A DNA stretch of 14,005 nucleotides from Deltaproteobacteria bacterium (lineage in GTDB: Bacteria; Desulfobacterota; WTBG01). Numbering within the stretch: position 1 is the first letter of the stretch; the number at the start of each line of letters is the position of its first letter. The stretch is from the NCBI GenBank assembly GCA_013139225.1, contig WTBG01000213.1, positions 1 to 14,005 of the forward strand, written 5' to 3'. Positions 1-7,207 of the stretch are shown here, in pieces. Under the pieces are notes generated by a model. It did no database searches. It saw nothing but the letters and a program-made list of their open reading frames with translations, and was not told the DNA's origin. Position numbers and translations under genes: made by a program.

Positions 1-18
1 TTAAAATAGGTTGAATCC

Positions 19-1281
19 TTATTCTACAAAAGGCACAAGTTCAATGTCCATCTCGATTACATTTGCCTGCCCGATCTCCAATGTCATGGGTTCCTGATCC
101 ATACCCCACCAGTAGTCACCCTCCCCCACAGTTGGTGGCATTTTTTCTTCCTGCAAGAGCGAGACATACAGATAATAATCACCCTCTAGGCACTCTTCTC
201 TGTAGTAGGTACAGCCTGGAACAGTCATTGCGAGTGGTTTGTCTAGATCAATGTCGGGATCGATAACCTGGTTATAATCAGTACCGCCGTCCGGAGGTCT
301 ATTGGGAGGAAAAATCCAGCCTTCTGCTTCATAGAGAAAAGCCATTATAACTTTCGGAGGATTCTGAAGCTTCTCAGGGACTCTGATGGTCAGCTGCACC
401 TTATCACACTGGTCACAGACATCTGTGATGGGAGGCGATGGTTCAAACCCTGTGTATTCACATGGTCCCCAGCAACTGCCGTCATCTGCACAGGTTTGCG
501 AGCCTGTTTTCTCATTTTCACCGCTACATTGTCTTGTTTCACCCGGAGCACACTCTTCCGATGGGCCGTCCTCACAGACTACCGGTGGGGTTGGTGCATC
601 CCGAACGCAGCGTACATCTGCAAAGCTATTGATATGATTGAAAGCTACAGCACCATTTTCAAAGAGAATAGCGCCAACCCACTGGTCGTTGTCACTGGCC
701 ACGGTAGACGAACAGTACTCCATTGGATGACCTTCCGCAGCTGGATCAGGTTTGTCGCAGGTGCCGGCAAGTTCCGGGGGCCAGTAACAGCCACCAGGAC
801 CAGGGCCGTCATATGGGATATTGTCTGAACATGCCTCGTGTGACATGTCACTCCTGGGGCTACCATCTGTAAGTGGACACTCTCCATCTGCCTCGGTGGG
901 TGGATTGCCTCTGATGAGGGTCCGCAGTTCATCAATGTCCGGCAATCTCCAGTCATCATACCCGCCGAAAACCACCTCTTCACAGTATCGTATAGCATCA
1001 GGCTGGGTAAGGCCAATGTCATCGTAGTCATAGGCATCTTTTTGAGGATCCTGCCAGCATAAATCTGCCTCATCATCACACCATACTGAATAATAGGTAC
1101 AATCACATGACTCCCAACCACTACCATCAGACCTGCACACTTGATTCCCTACAGTTCCATCTGGGCAGAAACATTCCTGCTCTGCTCCATCTTCACAAAC
1201 TACTACAATGTGTTTACATTTAGAACCGAGCACAAGTAGAGCACTGAGTGTGATTAGTACAGCTATCAAAGACTTTCCCAT
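19..1281 (-). CDS. Exported cysteine-rich protein with DUF1566 (Lcl C-terminal)-like domain
   Basis: A 420-residue protein of unknown function, probably exported. Residues 1-20 form a short charged start and a hydrophobic stretch (LIAVLITLSALLVLG) typical of a signal peptide. A Cys follows at 22, but Lys21 precedes it, so this is not a canonical lipobox. Two Cys/Gly-rich stretches, at about 29-61 and 236-275, follow the CxxGxxQxC...DGSGWxxC style seen in surface proteins of Myxococcota and Deltaproteobacteria. Between them, residues 90-127 (WRLPDIDELRTLI) and 192-228 (DNDQWVGAILFENGAV...VRCVRD) match the split core of DUF1566, where a 'WRLP..dEL' block is followed by a final 'yv.CVR' block. 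The C-terminal 120 residues look like a separate beta-rich domain. The ATG has a GGGAGGG ribosome site six bases upstream. It stands alone and is divergent from the next gene. Domain call fairly sure; role unknown. Confidence 0.8.
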   Translation of the reverse strand: MGKSLIAVLITLSALLVLGSKCKHIVVVCEDGAEQECFCPDGTVGNQVCRSDGSGWESCDCTYYSVWCDDEADLCWQDPQKDAYDYDDIGLTQPDAIRYCEEVVFGGYDDWRLPDIDELRTLIRGNPPTEADGECPLTDGSPRSDMSHEACSDNIPYDGPGPGGCYWPPELAGTCDKPDPAAEGHPMEYCSSTVASDNDQWVGAILFENGAVAFNHINSFADVRCVRDAPTPPVVCEDGPSEECAPGETRQCSGENEKTGSQTCADDGSCWGPCEYTGFEPSPPITDVCDQCDKVQLTIRVPEKLQNPPKVIMAFLYEAEGWIFPPNRPPDGGTDYNQVIDPDIDLDKPLAMTVPGCTYYREECLEGDYYLYVSLLQEEKMPPTVGEGDYWWGMDQEPMTLEIGQANVIEMDIELVPFVE

Positions 1282-1386
1282 TTGTTTCCCTCCCTCTAAA
1301 AGTTTACACCTAAAACTACATATATACTTATCCCTAAATAGAGTGTGTACCTATAACATCGTTAGTATTTTACCACAAGCCTTTTG

Positions 1387-1415
1387 TTGACATCCAGGCA
1401 GATTTACCCTATAGT
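1387..1415 (+). promoter_or_regulatory. Sigma-70-type promoter for the 185-aa hypothetical gene
   Basis: TTGACA (1387-1392), a 17-bp spacer, then TATAGT (1410-1415): eleven of twelve consensus positions. The start would lie near 1422, giving a leader of about 80 nt before the ATG at 1504. Confidence 0.7.
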
Positions 1416-1503
1416 TACTTTTGCAACTTATAAGATAAAAAAAGATACTAGAAGGAAGAAGAAGAAGGATGTATTCTTATTAAACTTGAAAGGAGGAAAT
1501 GTT

Positions 1504-2061
1504 ATGGCAAAAGAAGTTAAGCGGCATAAGCCTGATGTTAAGATGCAAAAGCCCAATACCAAAGCGATGTCACTTGAGGAGAAATACGACCGGTGCTGTG
1601 ATTTCTTCGAAATGGATCATATGATTAGCTACTATACCCACAAAAGGCTCGGTACGGTAAAAGAGTGGGTAGATGATACAGTCGAGGCCTACAATAAATC
1701 TGTACCGAGGTTTTTAGGTCCCATCGCTAAAGCGGTAACTAAACTTGCGCCTAATCTGGCCCTCAGGAAATGTTTCGATAGTGTTTTTAAGCTCGATCAG
1801 CAGCACCACGACATATCAGAATTTGAATACTCGGAGCCCAAGGATGGTGAAATCGTTGTCAGGTGGAAGAATTGCGCCCGTTTCAAGAGACATAAAAAGT
1901 GGATAAAACAGCTTGGTTACGATTTTGACGATCGTGAAATCTGCGAAGTGGAAAAAATGCATCTCACCCACCCCAACCATCCGGGATGCAGGATGGGGTT
2001 TTTCCCCACTGAAATCGTGTGGGAGGAAGGAGGCTGCGTGTGGACGTATAAAAAACAATAA
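1504..2061 (+). CDS. Conserved-looking hypothetical protein, 185 aa
   Basis: I do not recognise this soluble protein. The reading frame is open from 1384, but the ATG at 1504 is the likely start because AAAGGAGG lies seven bases before it and a strong promoter lies at 1387-1415. There is no signal peptide or membrane segment. The N-terminal 20 residues are Lys-rich. The C-terminal half is rich in Cys, His and Trp: W121, C124, H130, C147, H153, H156, H159, C162, W173, C178 and W180, with the phrase LGYDFDDREICEVEKM at 137-152. This pattern loosely recalls small Cys-containing families such as the amino-thiazoline carboxylate hydrolase-like group (PF14196), but that is only a resemblance. It is transcribed convergently with the cold-shock gene, and I see no convincing terminator of its own. 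Confidence 0.72.
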   Translation: MAKEVKRHKPDVKMQKPNTKAMSLEEKYDRCCDFFEMDHMISYYTHKRLGTVKEWVDDTVEAYNKSVPRFLGPIAKAVTKLAPNLALRKCFDSVFKLDQQHHDISEFEYSEPKDGEIVVRWKNCARFKRHKKWIKQLGYDFDDREICEVEKMHLTHPNHPGCRMGFFPTEIVWEEGGCVWTYKKQ

Positions 2062-2105
2062 TTGGGAGATGAAGGAATAATGGATAGTGAAAAGAGAATA
2101 GAGAT

Positions 2106-2137
2106 AAAAAAATGGCAGCCATTATCTGACTGCCATT
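2106..2137 (-). terminator. Intrinsic terminator of the cold-shock gene
   Basis: On the minus strand, AATGGCAG (2137-2130) and CTGCCATT (2118-2111) form a perfect 8-bp stem with an 11-base loop, and the run of T continues to 2106. It begins six bases after the cspA stop codon. In the plus direction the hairpin is not followed by a T run, so it mainly serves the minus strand. Confidence 0.85.
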
Positions 2138-2143
2138 GCTTTG

Positions 2144-2344
2144 TCACACTGCTGTAACATTGACTGCTTGAGGACCCTTAGGTCCATCTTGCACTTCAAA
2201 TTCTACAGACTGTCCTTCGGTGAGGTTCTTAAACCCCGAACTCTGGATACTTGAGTAATGTACAAATACATCATCTCCATCTTCTCGTGACAAGAACCCA
2301 AAACCTTTTCTCTCATTAAACCATTTCACGGTTCCTTTAGTCAT
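2144..2344 (-). CDS. cspA: Cold-shock protein, CspA family
   Basis: A 66-residue single cold-shock domain, the usual length for the family. It binds single-stranded RNA and DNA and acts as an RNA chaperone in the cytoplasm. Both RNA-binding motifs are visible: RNP1 KGFGFLS at 13-19 and RNP2 DVFVHY at 25-30. The start GTVKWFN and the end GPKGPQAVNV are standard. The ATG at 2344 is chosen over an upstream in-frame start because AAGGAGG sits seven to eight bases before it and residue 1 then matches family N-termini. It is monocistronic, with its own promoter at 2485-2513, a leader of roughly 130 nt and a terminator directly after the stop. The exact paralogue (cspA, B, C and so on) cannot be assigned, and cold induction is inferred only from the long leader. 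Confidence 0.97.
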   Translation of the reverse strand: MTKGTVKWFNERKGFGFLSREDGDDVFVHYSSIQSSGFKNLTEGQSVEFEVQDGPKGPQAVNVTAV

Positions 2345-2484
2345 AAAAAAACACCTCCTTCCTTTACAGATTACCTTGAAACTATCTACCAAACCTTTCA
2401 CTGTAAAAAAAGTGGTGGTTTAAAGAAACCGCTATTCTTCTTCTGACAACAAAATGATTAAAGCAAATAAAACAAAGTTAGCAT

Positions 2485-2513
2485 AATCTACCATAGTTCA
2501 CTATGTAAGTCAA
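2485..2513 (-). promoter_or_regulatory. cspA promoter with a palindrome in the spacer
   Basis: On the minus strand, TTGACT (2513-2508), a 17-bp spacer and TAGATT (2490-2485). The spacer holds the perfect inverted repeat CATAGT-TC-ACTATG (2492-2505), which could be an operator. It lies just after the stop codon of the QueG-like gene, so cspA has its own transcript with a leader of about 130 nt. Confidence 0.6.
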
Positions 2514-2531
2514 GTAGATTTTGTGTTTTTC

Positions 2532-3545
2532 CTATACTTTCAACTTTTCTAATGATCGTGCTGCTGCGGTGCGGACAACCTCTTCTGACTGTGTTTCAAG
2601 AGCCTTATTCAATATAGGTGCATAACCCGGATTACCATAATTACCTATTGCAATTGCGGCATTACGCTGCAGATATTTTTTATCAGTCATCACAAATTCC
2701 AAAAAGCTCCCCCCATATTTTTCTTGAAAGGTTTCTTCAGTCATGTTGACTAGAGGGGCAATCTCGGGATAGACAAGATCCTCTGGAACGTTTACCTCAG
2801 TTTGAAAGGTAAGCTTGCTGTTTTTTGGACAGGCATCAATACACGCGCAGCATTGCGCAATGCAGGTTCCCATGTTATCTTGGATTCCCTCTGGAATCTC
2901 TGCTTGATTATAAATTGCATGTAGCGTGATACATTTTTCAATCTCACATGAGTAAGGAGTATCCAGGGCATGAGTTGGGCAGGCTTCTTGACATTTTGTG
3001 CATTCACCGCATGCATCTTCTAATGGTTCATCAGGTTCTAATTCTGCATCTGTAATAATTACATTTAGTGAAAGCCAGCTGCCTCTGCCAGAAGCTTGGA
3101 TAATCCCATTCTTTCCATAAGTGCCCAACCCGGATCGTGCTGCCATAATTTTGAGAGGTATGCCGTTTGGTACAGCTACTCCTTGATAGCCTTGCTCTGA
3201 TAGAAACGTTGTAATCTTATCTGAGATGCTCGCAGCATAAGTAAGAAGATCTGGATTGACAAAGAAGTTCATGAATAATCCTCTTGGAGGATCTCCAGGA
3301 AGCTCTGGCTTTTCAAAATAACCGTTTCCTCCTATGACAATAATTGATTTTGCGTTGTCCAGGAACTCTTTCGGGTGCAACACCGGTGTATCAGGATCAA
3401 ATATCGCAGAGTATTTCCCCATGATTTCATTTGTTCTTTTTAATTGCTCCACCTCTTGTGGACGAAGGTCTGAAACATCACAAATACCAATTGCAGGGTC
3501 TCCGCATTGTTCTTTTATAAATTGTTTAATTTTGTTTTTTAGCAT
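2532..3545 (-). CDS. QueG-like (epoxyqueuosine reductase-related) iron-sulfur protein
   Basis: A 337-residue cytosolic redox protein related to QueG, the cobalamin and 4Fe-4S enzyme that reduces epoxyqueuosine in tRNA. The central AARSGLGTYGKNGII (135-149) corresponds to the QueG 'aGLGwiGKn' motif. Two ferredoxin motifs follow: C179xxC182xxC185xxxC189-P, and a second around C228, C232/C233, C235 and C239-P. Residues about 285-335 look like a C-terminal HEAT repeat, as in QueG. It is 40-50 residues shorter than typical QueG, the N-terminal part is divergent, and residues 60-95 (HPKEFLDNAKSIIVIG...) resemble the wider QueG/reductive-dehalogenase-like group. It may therefore not be the tRNA enzyme. 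The ATG at 3545 has GGGAG six bases upstream and is preferred over an open-frame extension to 3626 that runs into the promoter. Confidence 0.85.
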   Translation of the reverse strand: MLKNKIKQFIKEQCGDPAIGICDVSDLRPQEVEQLKRTNEIMGKYSAIFDPDTPVLHPKEFLDNAKSIIVIGGNGYFEKPELPGDPPRGLFMNFFVNPDLLTYAASISDKITTFLSEQGYQGVAVPNGIPLKIMAARSGLGTYGKNGIIQASGRGSWLSLNVIITDAELEPDEPLEDACGECTKCQEACPTHALDTPYSCEIEKCITLHAIYNQAEIPEGIQDNMGTCIAQCCACIDACPKNSKLTFQTEVNVPEDLVYPEIAPLVNMTEETFQEKYGGSFLEFVMTDKKYLQRNAAIAIGNYGNPGYAPILNKALETQSEEVVRTAAARSLEKLKV

Positions 3546-3597
3546 GGTTATCTCCCTTATGTATTTTTGGTAATTCATTTTCACTTTTACGGGGTAC

Positions 3598-3626
3598 AGA
3601 GTAAAGGAAAAATCTTTGTGTGTCAA
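3598..3626 (-). promoter_or_regulatory. Probable promoter of the QueG-like gene
   Basis: On the minus strand, TTGACA (3626-3621), a 17-bp spacer and a weak TACTCT (3603-3598), about 50 bases before the chosen ATG. The -35 is perfect but the -10 matches at only three positions. Confidence 0.4.
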
Positions 3627-3712
3627 TTTGAATTTAAATCACGCACCTCTGGGTGTGGCTGTTAAAGAAAATTTAGTAAATTCAATATGGATAAAGGTAT
3701 TCCTCATATTTA

Positions 3713-3741
3713 TTGACATTCAAGCGGACTTTTTTTATAAT
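3713..3741 (+). promoter_or_regulatory. Perfect-consensus sigma-70 promoter of the aldo/keto reductase
   Basis: TTGACA (3713-3718), exactly 17 bp, TATAAT (3736-3741): all twelve positions match. The start would be near 3748, leaving a leader of about 70 nt. A 13-bp AT-rich palindrome, AATTTA-G-TAAATT, lies at 3670-3682 upstream of the -35. Confidence 0.8.
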
Positions 3742-3816
3742 GACTCCATTTGAAAATGAACTCAATTATAATCTTGATCACAATACTCAATACTATATAG
3801 AATTTAGGAGAACGCT

Positions 3817-4854
3817 ATGAGGAAAGTCAGATTGGGAAGAACGAACCTTGAAGTTACCAGGTGGGCCCTGGGGGGAATACCTCTTTCTACGATGATGGGC
3901 GGCAAGGATGAGGAGACCATAAACCAGGTGCTTAACGCCGCGCTTGATTACGGAATAAACTTTGTTGACACTTCAAGGGTTTACATGGATTCCGAAACAA
4001 ACATTGGTGAGGTAATGAAAACCAGAAGAAAGGAATGTATTATCGCCACTAAATCTCATAGCCGGGACTATGATGGGGTCATGACAGATCTTGAGGAAAG
4101 CCTGAAAGAATTGCAGACAGACAAGATTGATATCTACCAGGTGCATGAGCTTTATCCTGAAGAGATTTCCACGGTAATGGGAAAAGGGGGAGCACTGGAG
4201 GCTTTCAAAAAAGCCAAAGACCAGGGTATGATTGATTTTATAGGATTAACAAGCCATCATGTAAGTGTTATGGTTGAACAGATGAAGACAGGAGAGTTTG
4301 ATACGGTAATGTTTCCTTTTAACGTGATTGAGCGGGAACCGGAGAAGGAATTGATATCCCTTGCCAGGTCTAAGGATATCGGTACCCTGGTGATGAAGCC
4401 GCTGGCAGGCGGGGTATTTACAAATATTGAAAAATGCTTTAAGTTTTTAAACGGTTATCCTGTTGATATAATCCTCAACGGCGTTGCCAACCTCGACGAG
4501 CTAAAGGAAAATCTGAAGTATGTGGAGAACACGGAAGCGCTGACATCGGAGGAGCTTAAAGAGTTTGAGGAAGAGGTTGCACCTTTAGGAAAAGATTTTT
4601 GCCGGCGCTGCAGCTACTGTCTGCCCTGTCCAAATGATATTCTTATTCCGATTATGATTAATATTCTGTATCCCCAGGTGAAAGGCCGCAATTACGAGGA
4701 CCTGACTGATAAGCAGAAAAAAATGGGGAAGAGTCTCATGCTATGGTGGCAGGCTTGCGAAGAGTGCGGCCAGTGTGAAGAAAAATGTCCCTATAATCTT
4801 CCAATAATTAAACGGAAGAATGAAATGCTGGAGATATTTTCCAAAGCAGAGTAG
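3817..4854 (+). CDS. Aldo/keto reductase with C-terminal dicluster 4Fe-4S domain
   Basis: A 345-residue cytosolic oxidoreductase. Residues 1-255 are an aldo/keto reductase TIM barrel with the full catalytic tetrad D51, Y56, K79 and H110 (FVDTSRVY, IIATKS, IYQVHE). It should reduce or oxidise a carbonyl/alcohol pair with a nicotinamide cofactor. The C-terminal 90 residues add a ferredoxin-like domain with two complete Cys4 sets: C262xxC265xxC268xxC271-P and C314xxC317xxC320xxxC324-P. This fusion is common in strict anaerobes and lets the barrel exchange electrons with ferredoxin-like partners; the substrate is not known. The ATG has GGAG seven bases upstream. It stands under a perfect promoter and is followed after 105 bp, without a visible terminator, by the SRPBCC-like gene, so the two may be cotranscribed. 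Confidence 0.93.
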   Translation: MRKVRLGRTNLEVTRWALGGIPLSTMMGGKDEETINQVLNAALDYGINFVDTSRVYMDSETNIGEVMKTRRKECIIATKSHSRDYDGVMTDLEESLKELQTDKIDIYQVHELYPEEISTVMGKGGALEAFKKAKDQGMIDFIGLTSHHVSVMVEQMKTGEFDTVMFPFNVIEREPEKELISLARSKDIGTLVMKPLAGGVFTNIEKCFKFLNGYPVDIILNGVANLDELKENLKYVENTEALTSEELKEFEEEVAPLGKDFCRRCSYCLPCPNDILIPIMINILYPQVKGRNYEDLTDKQKKMGKSLMLWWQACEECGQCEEKCPYNLPIIKRKNEMLEIFSKAE

Positions 4855-4959
4855 GAGTTCGCTTTGCACACCCTCTCCGTTACAATTTCCTAAGAGCTCA
4901 CTGAAGCCTGCACACAGAAAATAATTGCAGATACTATCCGGAAAAGGAAGGAGAATAAT

Positions 4960-5424
4960 ATGGCCAGGTTACAAACAGCTGCTAAGGCAAATAAAAGTCT
5001 AGAACAAATAGCAGAGCTATTATGCTCGGAAGACTTTTTGGTTACTATCGAAAAGCAGCGGGAAGAAGTTGTCGAGGCTGTGTACCGCCTAATTGAGAAG
5101 ACGGATGACATAACAGTATTTGAGATAGCAGTAACCGGATACAAGCACAATAAAAAAGGTGACATGGACAAGAGTGGCACGACCACAAATGTGGCCGAGT
5201 ATCGATGGGAACGATCGAAACAAATCCTCAGTTTTCAATATAAGGGCAGCGGGAGGATTATCATTGGAGGGACTTATCACCTTCAACCGGAAGGAACCGG
5301 TACCCGGATATCATTCGAAGCAACCATTGAGGTAAAAATTCCCGTGTTTGGAACGATCATCGCAAGTAGGATCAAAAAGGATATGCAACGTTCATTTGAT
5401 ACCATGGTTTCCAAGATAGAGTGA
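4960..5424 (+). CDS. SRPBCC-like (START/polyketide-cyclase fold) small protein
   Basis: A 154-residue soluble protein. The order and spacing of predicted strands fit the SRPBCC fold: an N-terminal helix (SLEQIAELLCSEDFLVTIEKQR), a run of strands in which VAEYRWERSKQILSFQYKG and RIIIGGTYHLQPEGTGTRISFEATIEVKIP are the clearest, and a closing amphipathic helix (IIASRIKKDMQRSFDTMVSKIE). The 'G.Y.l.p.g.GT.i.fe....vkiP..G' phrase at about 107-130 is characteristic of the DUF2505/polyketide-cyclase group. Such proteins bind hydrophobic ligands in a deep pocket; no ligand can be inferred here. The ATG is preceded by AAGGAGAATAAT, a good ribosome site. It probably shares a transcript with the upstream aldo/keto reductase. 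Confidence 0.8.
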   Translation: MARLQTAAKANKSLEQIAELLCSEDFLVTIEKQREEVVEAVYRLIEKTDDITVFEIAVTGYKHNKKGDMDKSGTTTNVAEYRWERSKQILSFQYKGSGRIIIGGTYHLQPEGTGTRISFEATIEVKIPVFGTIIASRIKKDMQRSFDTMVSKIE

Positions 5425-5561
5425 TATGTATGGTAACTTTGTCGATGTGCTGGATAACTATTTTTCTTCTCTCTTATTGCTCTATTGTATAAACAAAAAA
5501 ATAATCGGTTTAATATTACAAAAGCAATCTAATTATTCATAGATAGCAATTTATTATTCAG

Positions 5562-5589
5562 TTGACTCCCAAAAGGGCTTTCCTATAGT
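5562..5589 (+). promoter_or_regulatory. Promoter of the nitroreductase gene
   Basis: TTGACT (5562-5567), 16-bp spacer, TATAGT (5584-5589), about 75 bases before the ATG at 5665. The 240-bp gap from 5425 is AT-rich with no other gene visible, and I saw no clear terminator for the preceding pair. Confidence 0.55.
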
Positions 5590-5664
5590 CATCCCATCAA
5601 AAATCACTCATCGAGCATTTTTCTACCAGCTACTTTATGATGCTTTGTGAAAGGAGTACACCTT

Positions 5665-6309
5665 ATGGATATGTTAGAACTCATCAAATCACGCAGAAGC
5701 ATTAGAGCTTTTGAACAGGAGAGGCCTTCCCGAGCAGTTATCCAGGAATGTCTCGAAGCTGCTATTTGGGCTCCAAATCCAACCAACCAGCAGCCTTGGG
5801 AGTTTATTGTGCTTGCTGGAGAAAAACTTGCCAAGGTAAATGCATGTATTGAACAGCAATTTTTTGAACGTATGCAGGGAAGTGGCTATGATGATTTACC
5901 CGAAGTATGTGAAAAGCGTAAAGATGAAATCATGGAAACTATCAGCAAGGCAGCTGAGCAGGAAGGAATCAATCCCGGTCAGTTCTTTGAAAAGATGCTA
6001 CGTTTTTTTGACGCACCAGTTGCGGTTTTATTTCTCCACTATGCAAGGGATGAGGATTCTTACAAGTACGGCACTGCGGCAGCACTGCAGAATTTCTTAC
6101 TTGCAGCCCATGCCCGAGGTCTGGGATCCTGCTGGCTGGGTATTGTTACTATTTGCCAAGAGGATATTAAAGCACTTTTAGAAATTCCGGACGACAAAAC
6201 CTTGCTCGGTGGTGTAGCTGTAGGAATACCAGTTAAAGATTCAACGTTAAATACCTTTGAAAGACCCAGGGTACCGGCTAACGAGCTCACAACCTGGTAC
6301 GGCCTTTAA
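5665..6309 (+). CDS. Nitroreductase-family FMN oxidoreductase
   Basis: A 214-residue member of the nitroreductase family, normally a homodimer that binds FMN and uses NAD(P)H or another donor. The N-terminal MLELIKSRRSIRAF (3-16) is the classic FMN-phosphate motif; APNPTNQQPWEFIVL (36-50) corresponds to the family 'aPS..n.qPw.f' block, and AAHARGLGSCWLG (147-159) plus LLGGVAVGIP (180-189) form the C-terminal flavin-site segments. Residues about 60-115 are a longer helical insert (QQFFERMQGSGYDDLPEVCEKRKDEIMETISKA). The ATG at 5665 has GAAAGGAG eight bases upstream; the in-frame GTG at 5647 would place that site inside the gene. It is probably transcribed alone and convergent with the amidohydrolase. 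The natural substrate is unknown. Confidence 0.93.
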   Translation: MDMLELIKSRRSIRAFEQERPSRAVIQECLEAAIWAPNPTNQQPWEFIVLAGEKLAKVNACIEQQFFERMQGSGYDDLPEVCEKRKDEIMETISKAAEQEGINPGQFFEKMLRFFDAPVAVLFLHYARDEDSYKYGTAAALQNFLLAAHARGLGSCWLGIVTICQEDIKALLEIPDDKTLLGGVAVGIPVKDSTLNTFERPRVPANELTTWYGL

Positions 6310-6387
6310 ATTATATTGTTGTGTTGAGTGTTTTAATCTAATCTACTCTACTCAGTTGTCTAAAATACAAAATTAAATGTACTATCA

Positions 6388-7182
6388 TTATATCTTCAAC
6401 AACTTCCTAGCATTTTCACCTAATATATTTTCTTTATCTCTTTCAGAGAGAAAATCAGCGCTTTTAATAAGCCGAATCATTTCCTCCAAATTATACGTGA
6501 AGTCTGAACCAAAAAGAATTCGTGAAGCACCGAGGGAAGAAGTTAATTTGCGAATAGTGGGAAGAACCACTTCATAGCCTAAAGCCCCCTCTATTTGATT
6601 TAAAGTGGAGATGTCCACGTATACATTTGGTGAATAGAGACCAACCAGTATTGTTTCTTCCACCCAGGGATATCCTGCATGAGCAATTATAATGGTCATA
6701 TCAGGAAAATCTACTGTTACGTCATCGAGATAAATTGGCTGGCAGTACTTAACTCGTGTTCCTTCAGTGGGAGATTTCACTCCAGAATGAAACATTACCG
6801 GAATATCAAGCTCTGTGGCTTTTTCATACACCGGGTAAAGCCTCTCATCGTTAGGATAAAAACATGCATGGGGATTGAGTTTAATACCTTTCAAACCCAG
6901 ATCACTAACTGCTCGTTCAATCCTCTCCAGATTTTCCTTTGCTGTCCTGTCAGGGTGCGCTGCTGTGAAGCCAATAAAACGATCAGGACAAGCATTAATG
7001 AAATTGGCAATCTCCTCATCCGGCAGGTTTGATTGCAATCTGTCTCCCAGTTTTCCGTAATCCTTTCCAAGAATAACCATTTTATCAATTCCCAGTTCAT
7101 CCATCTCTTTGATGTATTCGTCCTGTGGTGTATAATAGGGACTATCTTTTAATACAATATGATTATGTATGTCGATAATCAT
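6388..7182 (-). CDS. Metal-dependent amidohydrolase (PF04909, ACMSD-type TIM barrel)
   Basis: A 264-residue TIM-barrel enzyme of the amidohydrolase-2 group, which includes ACMSD, 5-carboxyvanillate decarboxylase and related non-oxidative decarboxylases and hydrolases. All expected metal and acid ligands are visible: H6-x-H8 (DIHNH), H132 (MFHSG), H168 (IIAHAGYPW) and D227 (LFGSDFTY). LKGIKLNPH at 97-105 is the usual core strand, with K101. At 264 residues it is somewhat shorter than ACMSD (about 335), close to the compact subgroup. AAGGAGG lies seven to eight bases before the ATG. It is the last gene of the minus-strand set with the two FAD-linked oxidases and is separated from a truncated gene remnant by only 25 bp. 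In that setting it may decarboxylate or hydrolyse an aromatic intermediate, which is inference. Confidence 0.9.
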   Translation of the reverse strand: MIIDIHNHIVLKDSPYYTPQDEYIKEMDELGIDKMVILGKDYGKLGDRLQSNLPDEEIANFINACPDRFIGFTAAHPDRTAKENLERIERAVSDLGLKGIKLNPHACFYPNDERLYPVYEKATELDIPVMFHSGVKSPTEGTRVKYCQPIYLDDVTVDFPDMTIIIAHAGYPWVEETILVGLYSPNVYVDISTLNQIEGALGYEVVLPTIRKLTSSLGASRILFGSDFTYNLEEMIRLIKSADFLSERDKENILGENARKLLKI

Positions 7183-7207
7183 TATACCTTCCTCCTTGGA
7201 TTGAAGT

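Noticed and set aside
645..1127. 160-codon minus-strand frame inside the DUF1566 gene
   Set aside because: It is an alternative frame of the well-supported 420-aa gene on the same strand, with no ribosome site or domain.
1384..1503. Forty-codon N-terminal extension of the 185-aa hypothetical protein
   Set aside because: It would overlap the promoter at 1387-1415, and AAAGGAGG directly precedes the ATG at 1504.
2402..2437. Hairpin around GGTTT/AAACC with a nearby run of A in the cspA leader
   Set aside because: On the minus strand only five pairs hold before mismatches, so it is weak as a terminator; it may be part of cold-shock leader structure but cannot be supported.
5840..6181. 113-codon frame within the nitroreductase gene
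   Set aside because: Shadow of a clearly recognisable nitroreductase; no motif and no ribosome site.
6310..6387. Possible bidirectional terminator between the convergent nitroreductase and amidohydrolase genes
   Set aside because: Only a 5-bp inverted repeat with a loop of about 20 bases and no T run; not convincing.
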